Source: a virus. From it: a stretch of 20,276 nt of DNA. The notes beneath the pieces were generated by a model. That model saw only the letters and a list, made by a program, of their open reading frames with translations, was not told the origin of the DNA and ran no database searches. Position 1 is the stretch's first letter. Each line of letters opens with the position of its first letter. Below, piece by piece: positions 1 to 5,997 of this stretch. The position numbers and the translations under genes were made by a program. The stretch is taken from positions 1 through 20,276 of IMG/VR virus record IMGVR_UViG_3300029258_000666; one strand, written 5' to 3'.

Positions 1-31
1 ATTGTGTATGAATTAACCATAGGAAACTGCT

Positions 32-586
32 GTGAAAGAAACAGATAGAGAAAATTATACCAGAGTAACAACCGTACTAAGTCCGTTCTGCAATTTTGAT
101 GGGATTGATGAAAACGTCCTACAAAAAGCGGCGGATAGGGGAACAAGAGTTCATGAATGTTGCGAGTTACATGCTAACGGTGAATTCGTTATGCCAGAAG
201 CAGATTGCGCTCCATACTACGATAGCTTCTCCATGTGGTACGAAGAAATGGTGGACAAAGCTCTATTTACAGAACTTCGGCTTTACAACGACATCTTACG
301 TATCACGGGAGCTATAGATCTAGTTGCTAAGCTAAAAGGCTCAAATAAACATTGCATCATAGATATAAAAACACCGCAGCAAGAATCTAAAAGTTGGTGC
401 TTGCAGTTATCCGCTTACCATTACTTGGCGCAAGGTCATGAAACAATCGTACCTGAAAGAAGAATAGCTCTTATGCTTTCTAATAAAGGGAAATACCCAA
501 AAGTGTTAGAGTATACGGACTTCAATAGAGATTGGGGAATATTTAGAGGAATTTTAAATGCCTACAGGTGGTTCAACAATGTTTGA
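32..586 (+). CDS. PD-(D/E)XK exonuclease-like recombination protein
   Basis: Probable phage exonuclease of the RecB/Cas4-like PD-(D/E)XK superfamily, which would resect DNA ends to give the single strands used by the RecT-type protein encoded downstream. The 184-residue product shows the motifs in order: RGTRVHE with H41, E81 in the second motif, GAID with D96, the core IDIKT with D111 and K113, and QLSAY with Q125 and Y129. These are the expected metal-binding and catalytic residues. The start is GTG at 32, preceded by AGGA at 21-24 at normal spacing. It is first in a tightly packed cassette that ends with recT, which supports a role in recombination. It is short for the superfamily but looks complete. 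Family assignment is firm; substrate and exonuclease polarity are inferred from context. Confidence 0.82.
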   Translation: MKETDRENYTRVTTVLSPFCNFDGIDENVLQKAADRGTRVHECCELHANGEFVMPEADCAPYYDSFSMWYEEMVDKALFTELRLYNDILRITGAIDLVAKLKGSNKHCIIDIKTPQQESKSWCLQLSAYHYLAQGHETIVPERRIALMLSNKGKYPKVLEYTDFNRDWGIFRGILNAYRWFNNV

Positions 587-767
587 TATCTTACACGACT
601 TTCATTTTTCAACCGAGCCGCAAATTGAAACGTGTGAATGGTGCGATAAATCCTTCTTCGAAAGAGATAGCTACGTCTCTCTCTACTCAGAAGAAACACA
701 TCTATGCTCTAACTATTGCGTAGATAAATTTAACGAAAAATATATAGAGGAAAACGATGACAATTAA
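558..767 (+). CDS. Small putative zinc-finger protein
   Basis: A 69-residue protein of unknown function. It carries a CEWC motif and, about 20 residues later, a CSNYC motif, i.e. a CxxC...CxxxC arrangement like treble-clef zinc fingers. The same spacing style recurs three times in the HNH protein encoded at 8674-8054. The start is ambiguous. ATG at 558 has AGAGGA at 545-550 but overlaps the exonuclease gene by 29 bases. ATG at 579 has AGGTGG at 565-570 and overlaps by only 8 bases, giving a 62-residue product. The end overlaps the next gene by 11 bases, so the genes are probably translationally coupled. Zinc binding is inferred from cysteine spacing only; no function is claimed. Confidence 0.65.
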   Translation: MPTGGSTMFDILHDFHFSTEPQIETCEWCDKSFFERDSYVSLYSEETHLCSNYCVDKFNEKYIEENDDN

Positions 768-978
768 AAAAGAAAAACACGATGATTTAGTAATTTTCAA
801 AAACAAACAACAAAGGTTTTCTTGGAGGGTTCGCTTTAACGAATCCATAAAAGATACAAACGATCCAAGGTATGCAAACCTTAAGCTTATAGCTAAAAAG
901 CAGCACAATCTATATCTTTCTAGGGATGGATTAGCAACTTTAATGGAAACACTAATGTACGCAGCAACGAACAAGTAG
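757..978 (+). CDS. Hypothetical protein, 73 aa
   Basis: A small basic protein that I do not recognise. No membrane segment, cysteine motif or repeat is visible. The C-terminal half looks helical and ends in a Met/Leu-rich stretch. The start ATG overlaps the end of the preceding gene by 11 bases and is preceded by AGAGG at 746-750, six bases before the ATG, so expression is well supported. It lies within the recombination cassette between the putative zinc-finger gene and the conserved gene at 986, which suggests an accessory early role. That role is inferred from position only. Confidence 0.6.
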   Translation: MTIKKEKHDDLVIFKNKQQRFSWRVRFNESIKDTNDPRYANLKLIAKKQHNLYLSRDGLATLMETLMYAATNK

Positions 979-985
979 GCACATC

Positions 986-1657
986 ATGACAATTGATTAC
1001 GAAGAGTTTTTAAAAGGATTCTGTGTTGTAGTACCAGAGCATAAGGAAGTTAAGAAAAATGAAGAAGGTCTTCTTATCATAGAGCCTAAAAGCTATGTAA
1101 ATCCTACAAGCACTTTCGATGCTGAATTTGCAAAAAGCCAGTTGGGAGTTGATAGCGTTGATGAACTTGTAGAAATGGCAACTAACTTTGTCGTCGAAAC
1201 AGACAAGGAAGCACAGAAAGGGCTATCTATGGCTCTACAAGCTCGTGACCTAAACAAGACTATAGAAACCACAAGAAAGGCTCTTGTACGGCCTCATATT
1301 GATTTTCAAAAAAGTTTGAAAACTTTCGCTGATGCTTTCAGAATGAAGCTTCAAGAAATAGAAGAATCCCTTCAAAAAAAAGTAGAAGACTATCAACAAA
1401 AAAGAAAAGAAGACTTGAAAGAACATGGCATAGATGATGCTTCCTTCGATACGCTATCCGTTGAAGAAGGCTCTTCTACAACAAAAACAACATGGGAATT
1501 TAAGCTTGACGATATAGAGAAAGTTCCTATGCAGTACCTTCAACTAAATGAAAAATTAGTGAAAGAAGCAATAAAATTAGGACACCGAGAAATACCCGGA
1601 ATAGAAATTTTCGAGGTGAAAAAGAAACGATATAAACTGAAAGGAGCAAAAAAATGA
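986..1657 (+). CDS. Conserved phage recombination-cassette protein
   Basis: A 223-residue protein of a type I recognise as often encoded beside phage exonuclease and single-strand annealing genes; its biochemical role is not known to me. A long helical, probably coiled-coil segment spans about residues 85-145 and is rich in Glu, Lys and Gln. The C-terminal signature has a Trp-containing strand, then VPMQYLQLNEKLVKEAIK and a GHREIPGIEIFE-type ending, matching the pattern 'VP..YL...........AI..G.REIPGV.I' seen in such proteins. The start ATG lies seven bases after the preceding stop. The gene ends in a 4-base ATGA overlap with the next gene, indicating one operon. Membership of the recombination cassette is well supported by synteny. 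Whether it binds the exonuclease, RecT or DNA is unknown. Confidence 0.7.
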   Translation: MTIDYEEFLKGFCVVVPEHKEVKKNEEGLLIIEPKSYVNPTSTFDAEFAKSQLGVDSVDELVEMATNFVVETDKEAQKGLSMALQARDLNKTIETTRKALVRPHIDFQKSLKTFADAFRMKLQEIEESLQKKVEDYQQKRKEDLKEHGIDDASFDTLSVEEGSSTTKTTWEFKLDDIEKVPMQYLQLNEKLVKEAIKLGHREIPGIEIFEVKKKRYKLKGAKK

Positions 1658-2136
1658 GCCTATACAATTTAGTATGCGGAAGATGTTCAGCAGCACTAAG
1701 AATAATGGAACTTATGGGGATAGACGTTGAGACTTTTCCCAGGTTTAGAGACTGCTACCTAAGTAAAGACTTAGATAAAGCGTTCATATATGCAAGAACA
1801 GGTGGAATGAATCGAGAAGAATATTTAGAAGATATTCAGCTAGTTAGAGATCACCATCTATTTGTAAAAGACTATGATGATGAATTTGACAACACCTTTA
1901 TGTACTTTGAGTTTAAATTTCCTACAGAAATGAAAGATCAAATTCAAGATGACATTGAAAAAATAAAGAAAGAAGCAATAAAAGATGCTAAAGAAGAAAT
2001 AAAGTATATTGAAGAGAATATTAAAGAAATAAAAAAAGATATTCTTGAAGACCTAAAAAAAACACCACGTGAAAAATGGGATTACGTAAATAAAAAAATA
2101 GGGAAAGCAAAAGAAAATATAATGGAGCGAGCATAA
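1654..2136 (+). CDS. Conserved phage protein of unknown function with coiled-coil tail
   Basis: A 160-residue protein in two parts. The N-terminal part (about residues 1-88) matches from memory a family of conserved phage and metagenome hypotheticals. Its marks are an MSLYN start, a GRFRDC-like element (here PRFRDCYL), an ARTGGMNREEY segment, and DYDDEFDNTF followed by F-FP. I know no function for that family. The C-terminal part (about 90-160) is almost pure Lys, Glu, Ile and Asp, and should form a long charged coiled coil. This tail is probably a lineage-specific extension. AAGGAG at 1641-1646 serves the ATG, which overlaps the previous stop as ATGA, and the end overlaps the RecT start as TAATG. 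The gene is thus coupled on both sides within the recombination cassette. Confidence 0.7.
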   Translation: MSLYNLVCGRCSAALRIMELMGIDVETFPRFRDCYLSKDLDKAFIYARTGGMNREEYLEDIQLVRDHHLFVKDYDDEFDNTFMYFEFKFPTEMKDQIQDDIEKIKKEAIKDAKEEIKYIEENIKEIKKDILEDLKKTPREKWDYVNKKIGKAKENIMERA

Positions 2137-2915
2137 TGAGCGAAGAAACTAAAAACGAAATAGTATCAGCAGGAAAAAATCTTGCCCTAAGTAAACCTTT
2201 ACCAATGGGTGAAGAAGCTGAAAATATAATTAAGTGGTCATCACTTATGAGTGAAACGAAGTTCTATCAGTCAATGGTTGCAGCAGGAGGGAAAAACGCA
2301 ATATTGGCTATCTTTTTAACAGCTAGAAGCTTAGATATTGATCCTATGCTTGCAATTAATGGCGGTATCTCATGTATCCAGGGACGCACGATGTTATCGA
2401 GTTCTCTAATGAATATGTTAATTAGACGGCAAGGTCATAGCATTCAAAAGAAAATCGGTAATTCGGAAATAGTGCATTTGATTGGAAAACGCAGAGATAA
2501 TGGCGATACAATGGAAAGTATTTTCACAATGAAAATGGCTGAAAATGCAGGTCTTACAAAGAACGCTGTTTATGCAAAATTCCCAGAGCGTATGTTATTT
2601 AATAGAGCTTTATCCAACTTGGCAAAAGACCTTTTCCCAGATTGTATTGGAAACAGTCTTTGTGAAGGCGAAATTATCGACATAACCCCAGAAGTAAAAG
2701 AAGAAAAAGTAGCTCTATCCAGAGAAGAGATTGAGTTTATAGAAACTTATAATCTCAACGATTTAGATAGCGAAGCAAGCAAGCTCATAGAAGGAATTTC
2801 TAAGAATATGGATAAAAGTAGGCTAGAAGTTATCTCCATTTGTGCTAAAGACCCTAAAAGATTCAAAGATGGACTTGATAAAATTAAGAATAAAAACGAT
2901 AATCCGAAAACGTAA
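2136..2915 (+). CDS. recT: RecT-type single-strand annealing protein
   Basis: Putative RecT-family recombinase that would anneal complementary single-stranded DNA made by the partner exonuclease, for phage recombination and possibly replication of concatemers. The evidence lies in two regions. Residues 53-103 carry the 'aI..a...aLdi.P..A......i..GR..lS' pattern, including GRTMLSSSLM. Residues 132-172 have AENAGL, then KFPERMLFNRALSNLAKDLFPD, the typical 'W.kyP..ML..RA.s..aR..fPD' block of RecT-like proteins with Trp replaced by Tyr. The length of 259 residues is normal. The C-terminus (about 190-259) is charged and less conserved. The start ATG overlaps the preceding stop (TAATG) and has GGAG at 2124-2127. 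It is the last gene before the terminator at 2947. Family call good; exact subfamily uncertain. Confidence 0.82.
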   Translation: MSEETKNEIVSAGKNLALSKPLPMGEEAENIIKWSSLMSETKFYQSMVAAGGKNAILAIFLTARSLDIDPMLAINGGISCIQGRTMLSSSLMNMLIRRQGHSIQKKIGNSEIVHLIGKRRDNGDTMESIFTMKMAENAGLTKNAVYAKFPERMLFNRALSNLAKDLFPDCIGNSLCEGEIIDITPEVKEEKVALSREEIEFIETYNLNDLDSEASKLIEGISKNMDKSRLEVISICAKDPKRFKDGLDKIKNKNDNPKT

Positions 2916-2946
2916 GTTCAACTAACTCTCCCACTATGGTTGATTC

Positions 2947-2972
2947 GCCTCCTTCTTGGAGGCTTTTTTTTT
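2947..2972 (+). terminator. Intrinsic terminator after recT
   Basis: A perfect 6-bp stem, GCCTCC (2947-2952) and GGAGGC (2958-2963), encloses a 5-base loop and is followed directly by nine T residues (2964-2972). It lies 31 bases after the recT stop and would end transcription of the recombination cassette. Confidence 0.92.
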
Positions 2973-3028
2973 GGTGATTTAATTTTTAAAACAGAGTAAA
3001 AATAAATTTAAACATTCTCTTTGGTTAT

Positions 3029-3086
3029 ACCTCCGGAGCTTATCTTTGCGAATCCCCGTAAAGAAATTAAGCACAAGGAGGTTTTT
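3029..3086 (+). promoter_or_regulatory. Long imperfect hairpin with T-run; possible attenuator or small RNA
   Basis: The outer helix pairs ACCTCC (3029-3034) with GGAGGT (3077-3082). The middle helix pairs GCTTA (3038-3042) with TAAGC (3068-3072). The inner helix pairs TCTTTGCG (3043-3050) with CGTAAAGA (3057-3064), with one G-U pair and a 6-base loop. A 3x4 internal loop and a 3-base bulge separate the helices, giving 19 pairs in all. The 3' arm runs directly into TTTTT (3082-3086). It could be a second terminator, a 5' attenuator for the genes at 3159-3835, or the 3' end of a short RNA. It contains AAGGAGG (3075-3081) but no convincing start codon follows. Seen in sequence; function not established. 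Confidence 0.5.
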
Positions 3087-3087
3087 C

Positions 3088-3116
3088 TTGCCTGTAAATC
3101 TTCAGCCTGTTATAAC
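3088..3116 (+). promoter_or_regulatory. Sigma70-like promoter
   Basis: A -35-like TTGCCT (3088-3093) and a -10-like TATAAC (3111-3116) are separated by exactly 17 bases. They match the TTGACA and TATAAT consensus at 4 and 5 of 6 positions. Transcription would start near 3123, about 36 bases before the ATG at 3159. Three CCTGT copies (3091, 3106, 3119) lie across it and could be operator half-sites. Confidence 0.55.
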
Positions 3117-3158
3117 ATCCTGTATAAAAACAAAAACGTAACTACGGGAGAATTAGTT

Positions 3159-3467
3159 ATGAAACAAAATAAAATACAAGCTAGATTATCATATATACAC
3201 GTACCACCAAGATGTAGAAAAGCAAGAAGGGATTCTATATGGACTTATGGAGATACTAAGGAAGAAGCTAGAAAGCTAGTTGCTGGAAAAGTAAAAAAAA
3301 TTATAAGCACAAGCAAACAATACCAGTTTGACAAAAAAGTTACCTACCAACCTGCTACAATAGACGGTACTGTAACTTCTTTTAATATGTTTGCAATAGA
3401 AGGCGTGGATGGATGCACTAGCGAATCATTCGAAGAAGCAATGAACCTTTCAAGAGAGGTTTCATAA
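3159..3467 (+). CDS. Hypothetical basic protein, 102 aa
   Basis: An unrecognised protein and the first gene of a two-gene unit bounded by terminators at 2947-2972 and 3873-3902. I chose ATG at 3159 because GGGAG (3146-3150) stands eight bases before it and the proposed promoter (3088-3116) lies just upstream. The reading frame is open back to a TTG at 3021, but that would run through the hairpin and promoter. The N-terminal half is rich in Lys and Arg (for example PPRCRKARRDS) and could touch nucleic acid; the C-terminal half is more neutral and acidic. There is no signal peptide or membrane segment. The end overlaps the next start as TAATG, so the pair is co-translated. Its placement between recombination and packaging genes hints at a regulatory or host-takeover role, which is speculation. 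Confidence 0.65.
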   Translation: MKQNKIQARLSYIHVPPRCRKARRDSIWTYGDTKEEARKLVAGKVKKIISTSKQYQFDKKVTYQPATIDGTVTSFNMFAIEGVDGCTSESFEEAMNLSREVS

Positions 3468-3835
3468 TGAAAATATCAAAAGTAGTTCCATTTTCAGATG
3501 GCCTATACATAGAAGAAGTTAAAAAAGATAAGTTCAAGGTAATGTACCACGGACACAACTTCACCGTTAGCTTATCAAATAGCAAGCTAAGCTTTAACAC
3601 ACTAAGAAACATAGGGATGAAAAGAAAGTGCCAAAGAATCGCTACAGAATACAAGAAAATCGATGCTCAAGCTCTGAAAAAATCTCACGGGGTTAGAGAT
3701 GAAAAATATCTTAACGATAAAGAAAAAAAACAAGCTCAAACTGTTATGATATTAGCTATGGCAATCATAAATAAAAACTGCAAGAGCTTAGCAAAAACTC
3801 TTGTAGAAGAATATTTTAGTGACTTAAAATTATAA
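3467..3835 (+). CDS. Hypothetical lysine-rich protein, 122 aa
   Basis: An unrecognised protein, the second gene of the small unit at 3159-3835, coupled to its partner by a TAATG overlap. The N-terminal half (about residues 1-45) looks like beta strands (VVPFSDGLYIEEV, FKVMYHGHNFTVSL). The middle is very rich in Lys, and residues 90-122 are predicted helical and moderately hydrophobic (VMILAMAIINKN) but interrupted by charge, so not a clear membrane segment. The fold could be a small DNA- or protein-binding protein, but I see no diagnostic motif. A terminator begins 37 bases after the stop, so this is the last gene of its unit. Function unknown. Confidence 0.65.
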   Translation: MKISKVVPFSDGLYIEEVKKDKFKVMYHGHNFTVSLSNSKLSFNTLRNIGMKRKCQRIATEYKKIDAQALKKSHGVRDEKYLNDKEKKQAQTVMILAMAIINKNCKSLAKTLVEEYFSDLKL

Positions 3836-3872
3836 AAAAGTCTTTAATAAAGTAACTCCTCATATTGTATTT

Positions 3873-3902
3873 GGCGGTCACCACGAAGGCCGTCTTTTTT
3901 TT
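3873..3902 (+). terminator. Intrinsic terminator before the packaging operon
   Basis: GGCGGTC (3873-3879) pairs with GGCCGTC (3888-3894) over seven pairs, two of them G-U, around an 8-base loop. Eight T residues follow (3895-3902). It closes the two-gene unit 3159-3835 and separates it from the terminase genes. Confidence 0.8.
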
Positions 3903-3930
3903 GTTCTAAAAAAATCATTCGTCCTATAGA
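3901..3930 (+). promoter_or_regulatory. Possible promoter of the packaging and virion operon
   Basis: TTGTTC (3901-3906) and TATAGA (3925-3930) are spaced by 18 bases and lie between the terminator and the small terminase gene. Matches to sigma70 consensus are modest (4 of 6 each), and a phage-specific late promoter would not be recognised by this comparison. A promoter is expected here because a terminator lies just upstream. Confidence 0.3.
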
Positions 3931-3961
3931 TTAAACTTGAATCTTAACAAGATTGTAATCT
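3928..3961 (+). repeat. Alternating inverted half-sites before terS
   Basis: AGATT (3928), AATCT (3940), AGATT (3950) and AATCT (3957) alternate in orientation. The central pair extends to AATCTT-AAC-AAGATT (3940-3954), a perfect 6-bp inverted repeat. The array overlaps the proposed -10 region and ends 16 bases before the terS ATG. It could bind a repressor or the small terminase itself. The AT-rich context makes chance occurrence possible. Confidence 0.35.
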
Positions 3962-3977
3962 AAGGAAGCTAGTTAAT

Positions 3978-4430
3978 ATGCCATGTGGCTACCCTAAAGA
4001 ATTAACTTTAAATAAAAAATCAGTCACAACAGCTTTAAAAAAGAATAAAGGCGTTTACCTACACGCTTGCAAGCTCTTAAATGTAGATAGAAGCACATTA
4101 TCAAGGTTCGTTAATGAACATCCAGATCTTAAAAAACTCGTAATAGAGCTACGTACACAGTTTGAAGAAGATCTTCTTGACGCTTGCGAAGATGTCCTTT
4201 CAAAATTAATCAAAAAGATAGATACAGACCCAACAAATGCCCTTAAATCGGCTATCTATACCCTAAATAACAAGGGTAAAAGAAGAGGCTACGCTCACCC
4301 AGACGCAGATAGAGACCACGATAAAATGACTCCTGCACAAGCTAAGGCAGTAGCCAAGTTCATCGAGGAAGAAAGAAAGAAACAGGATAAGAAGTTGAAA
4401 GGGGCTACGCTTGCAGAAGATAAAGCTTGA
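3978..4430 (+). CDS. terS: Terminase small subunit (putative)
   Basis: Putative DNA-recognition subunit of the packaging motor. It would bind the pac or cos region of phage DNA and hand it to the large terminase. The 150-residue product has an N-terminal helix-turn-helix-like region (about residues 14-45: KKNKGVYLHACKLLNVDRST, then LSRFV), followed by helical segments where TerS proteins oligomerise (LVIELRTQFEEDLLDACEDVLSKLI). The C-terminus is charged and basic. The small terminase of P22-type phages sits immediately upstream of terL, as here, and the two genes overlap by 20 bases. The ATG has AAGGAAG upstream at somewhat long spacing. The call rests on the helix-turn-helix plus position; TerS sequences are poorly conserved. 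Confidence 0.75.
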   Translation: MPCGYPKELTLNKKSVTTALKKNKGVYLHACKLLNVDRSTLSRFVNEHPDLKKLVIELRTQFEEDLLDACEDVLSKLIKKIDTDPTNALKSAIYTLNNKGKRRGYAHPDADRDHDKMTPAQAKAVAKFIEEERKKQDKKLKGATLAEDKA

Positions 4431-5931
4431 AGAGGTAGACTTTACACTCCTTGATGATAAAGAATATCGAATGGATACCTTCTACGGTGTCATTGACAAG
4501 GATAAAAATCCCGTTCGATTCGTAATGAACGATGTTCAAAGGATGGTACACCGTCAACGACATAGACGTAACTTAGTTATTAAGGCTAGGCAACTTGGGA
4601 TGTCAACTTTCTGGATTTTAGACCTATTCGATGACGCAATATGGCTTCCAAACACCTCTTGCGGTATTGTCTCTTACTCTAGAGATCATTCTAGCCACAT
4701 CTTTAAGAAAATCATAGGCTATGCTATTAAGAATCTTCCCGAGTGGTTAGAGGTCGGAATCGTTAGCCAATCAGCTTCAGAAGTAACCTTTTCAAATAAT
4801 TCCGTTATACGAGTAGATACAACGCTACGAGGTGGAGCTTATCAAAATGTGTTAGTGTCCGAGTTTGGTAAAACATGTGCTAGAAATCCCATTAAAGCTG
4901 AAGAAGTAGTTACAGGTACATTAGAGACTATCCCGGAAAGCGGTAAGGTTACTATAGAAAGCACTGGTGAAGGCTCAGGCGGTTTCTTCTATGATATGGT
5001 AGCTGCTGCTGATGCCAGAGGTAATGACAACCTTACAAATCTAGACTACAAGCTCTTCTTCTTCCCTTGGTATCAAGAACGCAAGTATAGAATAGAGCAA
5101 GATGTGGATTGTACCGTAGACCACACTGACTATTTTGCTAGGATGGAGAAGGAAACAGGTTTAGCTTTAACTAAGCAGCAAAAGAACTGGTACGTTACGA
5201 AAGAAAAGATGCTTGGGGAGAAGATGCCTCAAGAATATCCGACCACAATAAAGGAATGCTTCTTCTCTAACTCAGAAGCTTTCTACTTTGCTGGAGCAAT
5301 CAAGAAAGCTAGTGATGAAAACCGATTCATTTACACAAACCCATACGACCCACTAGAACCGCTTTATTGCGACATGGATATAGGCGTCAATGATCTAACG
5401 GTTATGGCTTTCTTTCAGGTCATACATGGTGAAATTAGAGTTATTGACTACTACGAAGACAACAATAAAGGTGTTGACTTCTACGCTAACTTTCTTCTTA
5501 AGGACAAGAATTATCACTACAACACAATTTTCTTGCCACATGATGCCGTTGAAAGAAACAACCTTGACGTAACGAAAGATTATGCAAGCGAATTTCGAAA
5601 GCTTTTTGCCGGAACAGGAACTAAGTTTATCGTTATGAAGAAGTTAAGCTTCGACACTTCAATAGCAAACGCCCGTTCTGCAATAGGTCGAATGGTGTTC
5701 AATATGTCTAGGGTTAAAAAGTTTGTAGACCATTGCACAAAGCATAGAAAGAAGTGGAGCGAACAACTTGGCAGGTATCTTGATTGTGAACTCCACGATA
5801 TTAACTCCCACTACGGAGCTTGCATGAGGTATATGGCACAAGCTGTAGGGCTTATAGAAAGGGGCGTTCATCAAGGTCAAGCATACGAAAAGCACAAAGA
5901 AGCTGTAGAGGCTAGAAAGTACATAGTTTAA
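4411..5931 (+). CDS. terL: Terminase large subunit
   Basis: The packaging ATPase and nuclease that drives DNA into the prohead through the portal and cuts concatemers. Visible motifs in the 506 residues: a deviant Walker A, KARQLGMST (58-66); a Walker-B-like strand VLVSEFGK with E151, where Ser takes the usual Asp position; a coupling motif TIESTGEG (181-188); and nuclease residues YCDMDIG (D321, D323) and LPHD (D378). The C-terminal SHYGACMRYMA (from residue 466) aligns with the usual 'SH.ADA.RY' but lacks the Asp of ADA; D463 just before it may serve instead. The start is TTG at 4411, with AAGGGG six bases upstream; the first in-frame ATG (4471) has no good ribosome site. The length is typical. 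Confidence 0.93.
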   Translation: MQKIKLEEVDFTLLDDKEYRMDTFYGVIDKDKNPVRFVMNDVQRMVHRQRHRRNLVIKARQLGMSTFWILDLFDDAIWLPNTSCGIVSYSRDHSSHIFKKIIGYAIKNLPEWLEVGIVSQSASEVTFSNNSVIRVDTTLRGGAYQNVLVSEFGKTCARNPIKAEEVVTGTLETIPESGKVTIESTGEGSGGFFYDMVAAADARGNDNLTNLDYKLFFFPWYQERKYRIEQDVDCTVDHTDYFARMEKETGLALTKQQKNWYVTKEKMLGEKMPQEYPTTIKECFFSNSEAFYFAGAIKKASDENRFIYTNPYDPLEPLYCDMDIGVNDLTVMAFFQVIHGEIRVIDYYEDNNKGVDFYANFLLKDKNYHYNTIFLPHDAVERNNLDVTKDYASEFRKLFAGTGTKFIVMKKLSFDTSIANARSAIGRMVFNMSRVKKFVDHCTKHRKKWSEQLGRYLDCELHDINSHYGACMRYMAQAVGLIERGVHQGQAYEKHKEAVEARKYIV

Positions 5932-5997
5932 AAAAAAGTTTGCTTTATAGAAATTAATTTGCTTAGATTAGGTAAAGAAAAAACTTAAAGGTTTTAA

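Noticed and set aside
1-48. Reading frame open from base 1 to a TAG at 46-48, possible end of an upstream gene
   Set aside because: Only 15 codons are visible; two other frames stop at 11 and 16, so the true upstream gene end cannot be chosen.
702-974. Minus-strand open frame of 90 codons
   Set aside because: It lies antisense to two coupled genes with good ribosome sites, has no ribosome site of its own that I see, and the hydrophobic product is typical of shadow frames of Lys/Glu-rich genes.
3088-3141. TTG-started 17-codon leader peptide after AAGGAGG
   Set aside because: The AAGGAGG is paired in the long hairpin, TTG is a weak start, and the same bases fit a -35 element better.
3021-3158. 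N-terminal extension of the 102-residue gene from TTG at 3021
   Set aside because: No ribosome site precedes it, and it would translate the hairpin and promoter; ATG at 3159 has GGGAG at ideal spacing.
5940-5968. Possible promoter between terL and portal (TTGCTT, 17 bases, TTAGAT)
   Set aside because: The -10 matches at only 3 of 6 positions; the TTTGCTT direct repeat at 5939 and 5958 is short and probably chance.
5925-5995. Possible frameshift extension of terL at the A-run after the stop
   Set aside because: The run is after the stop codon, the gene already has full motifs and normal length, and downstream frames are short.
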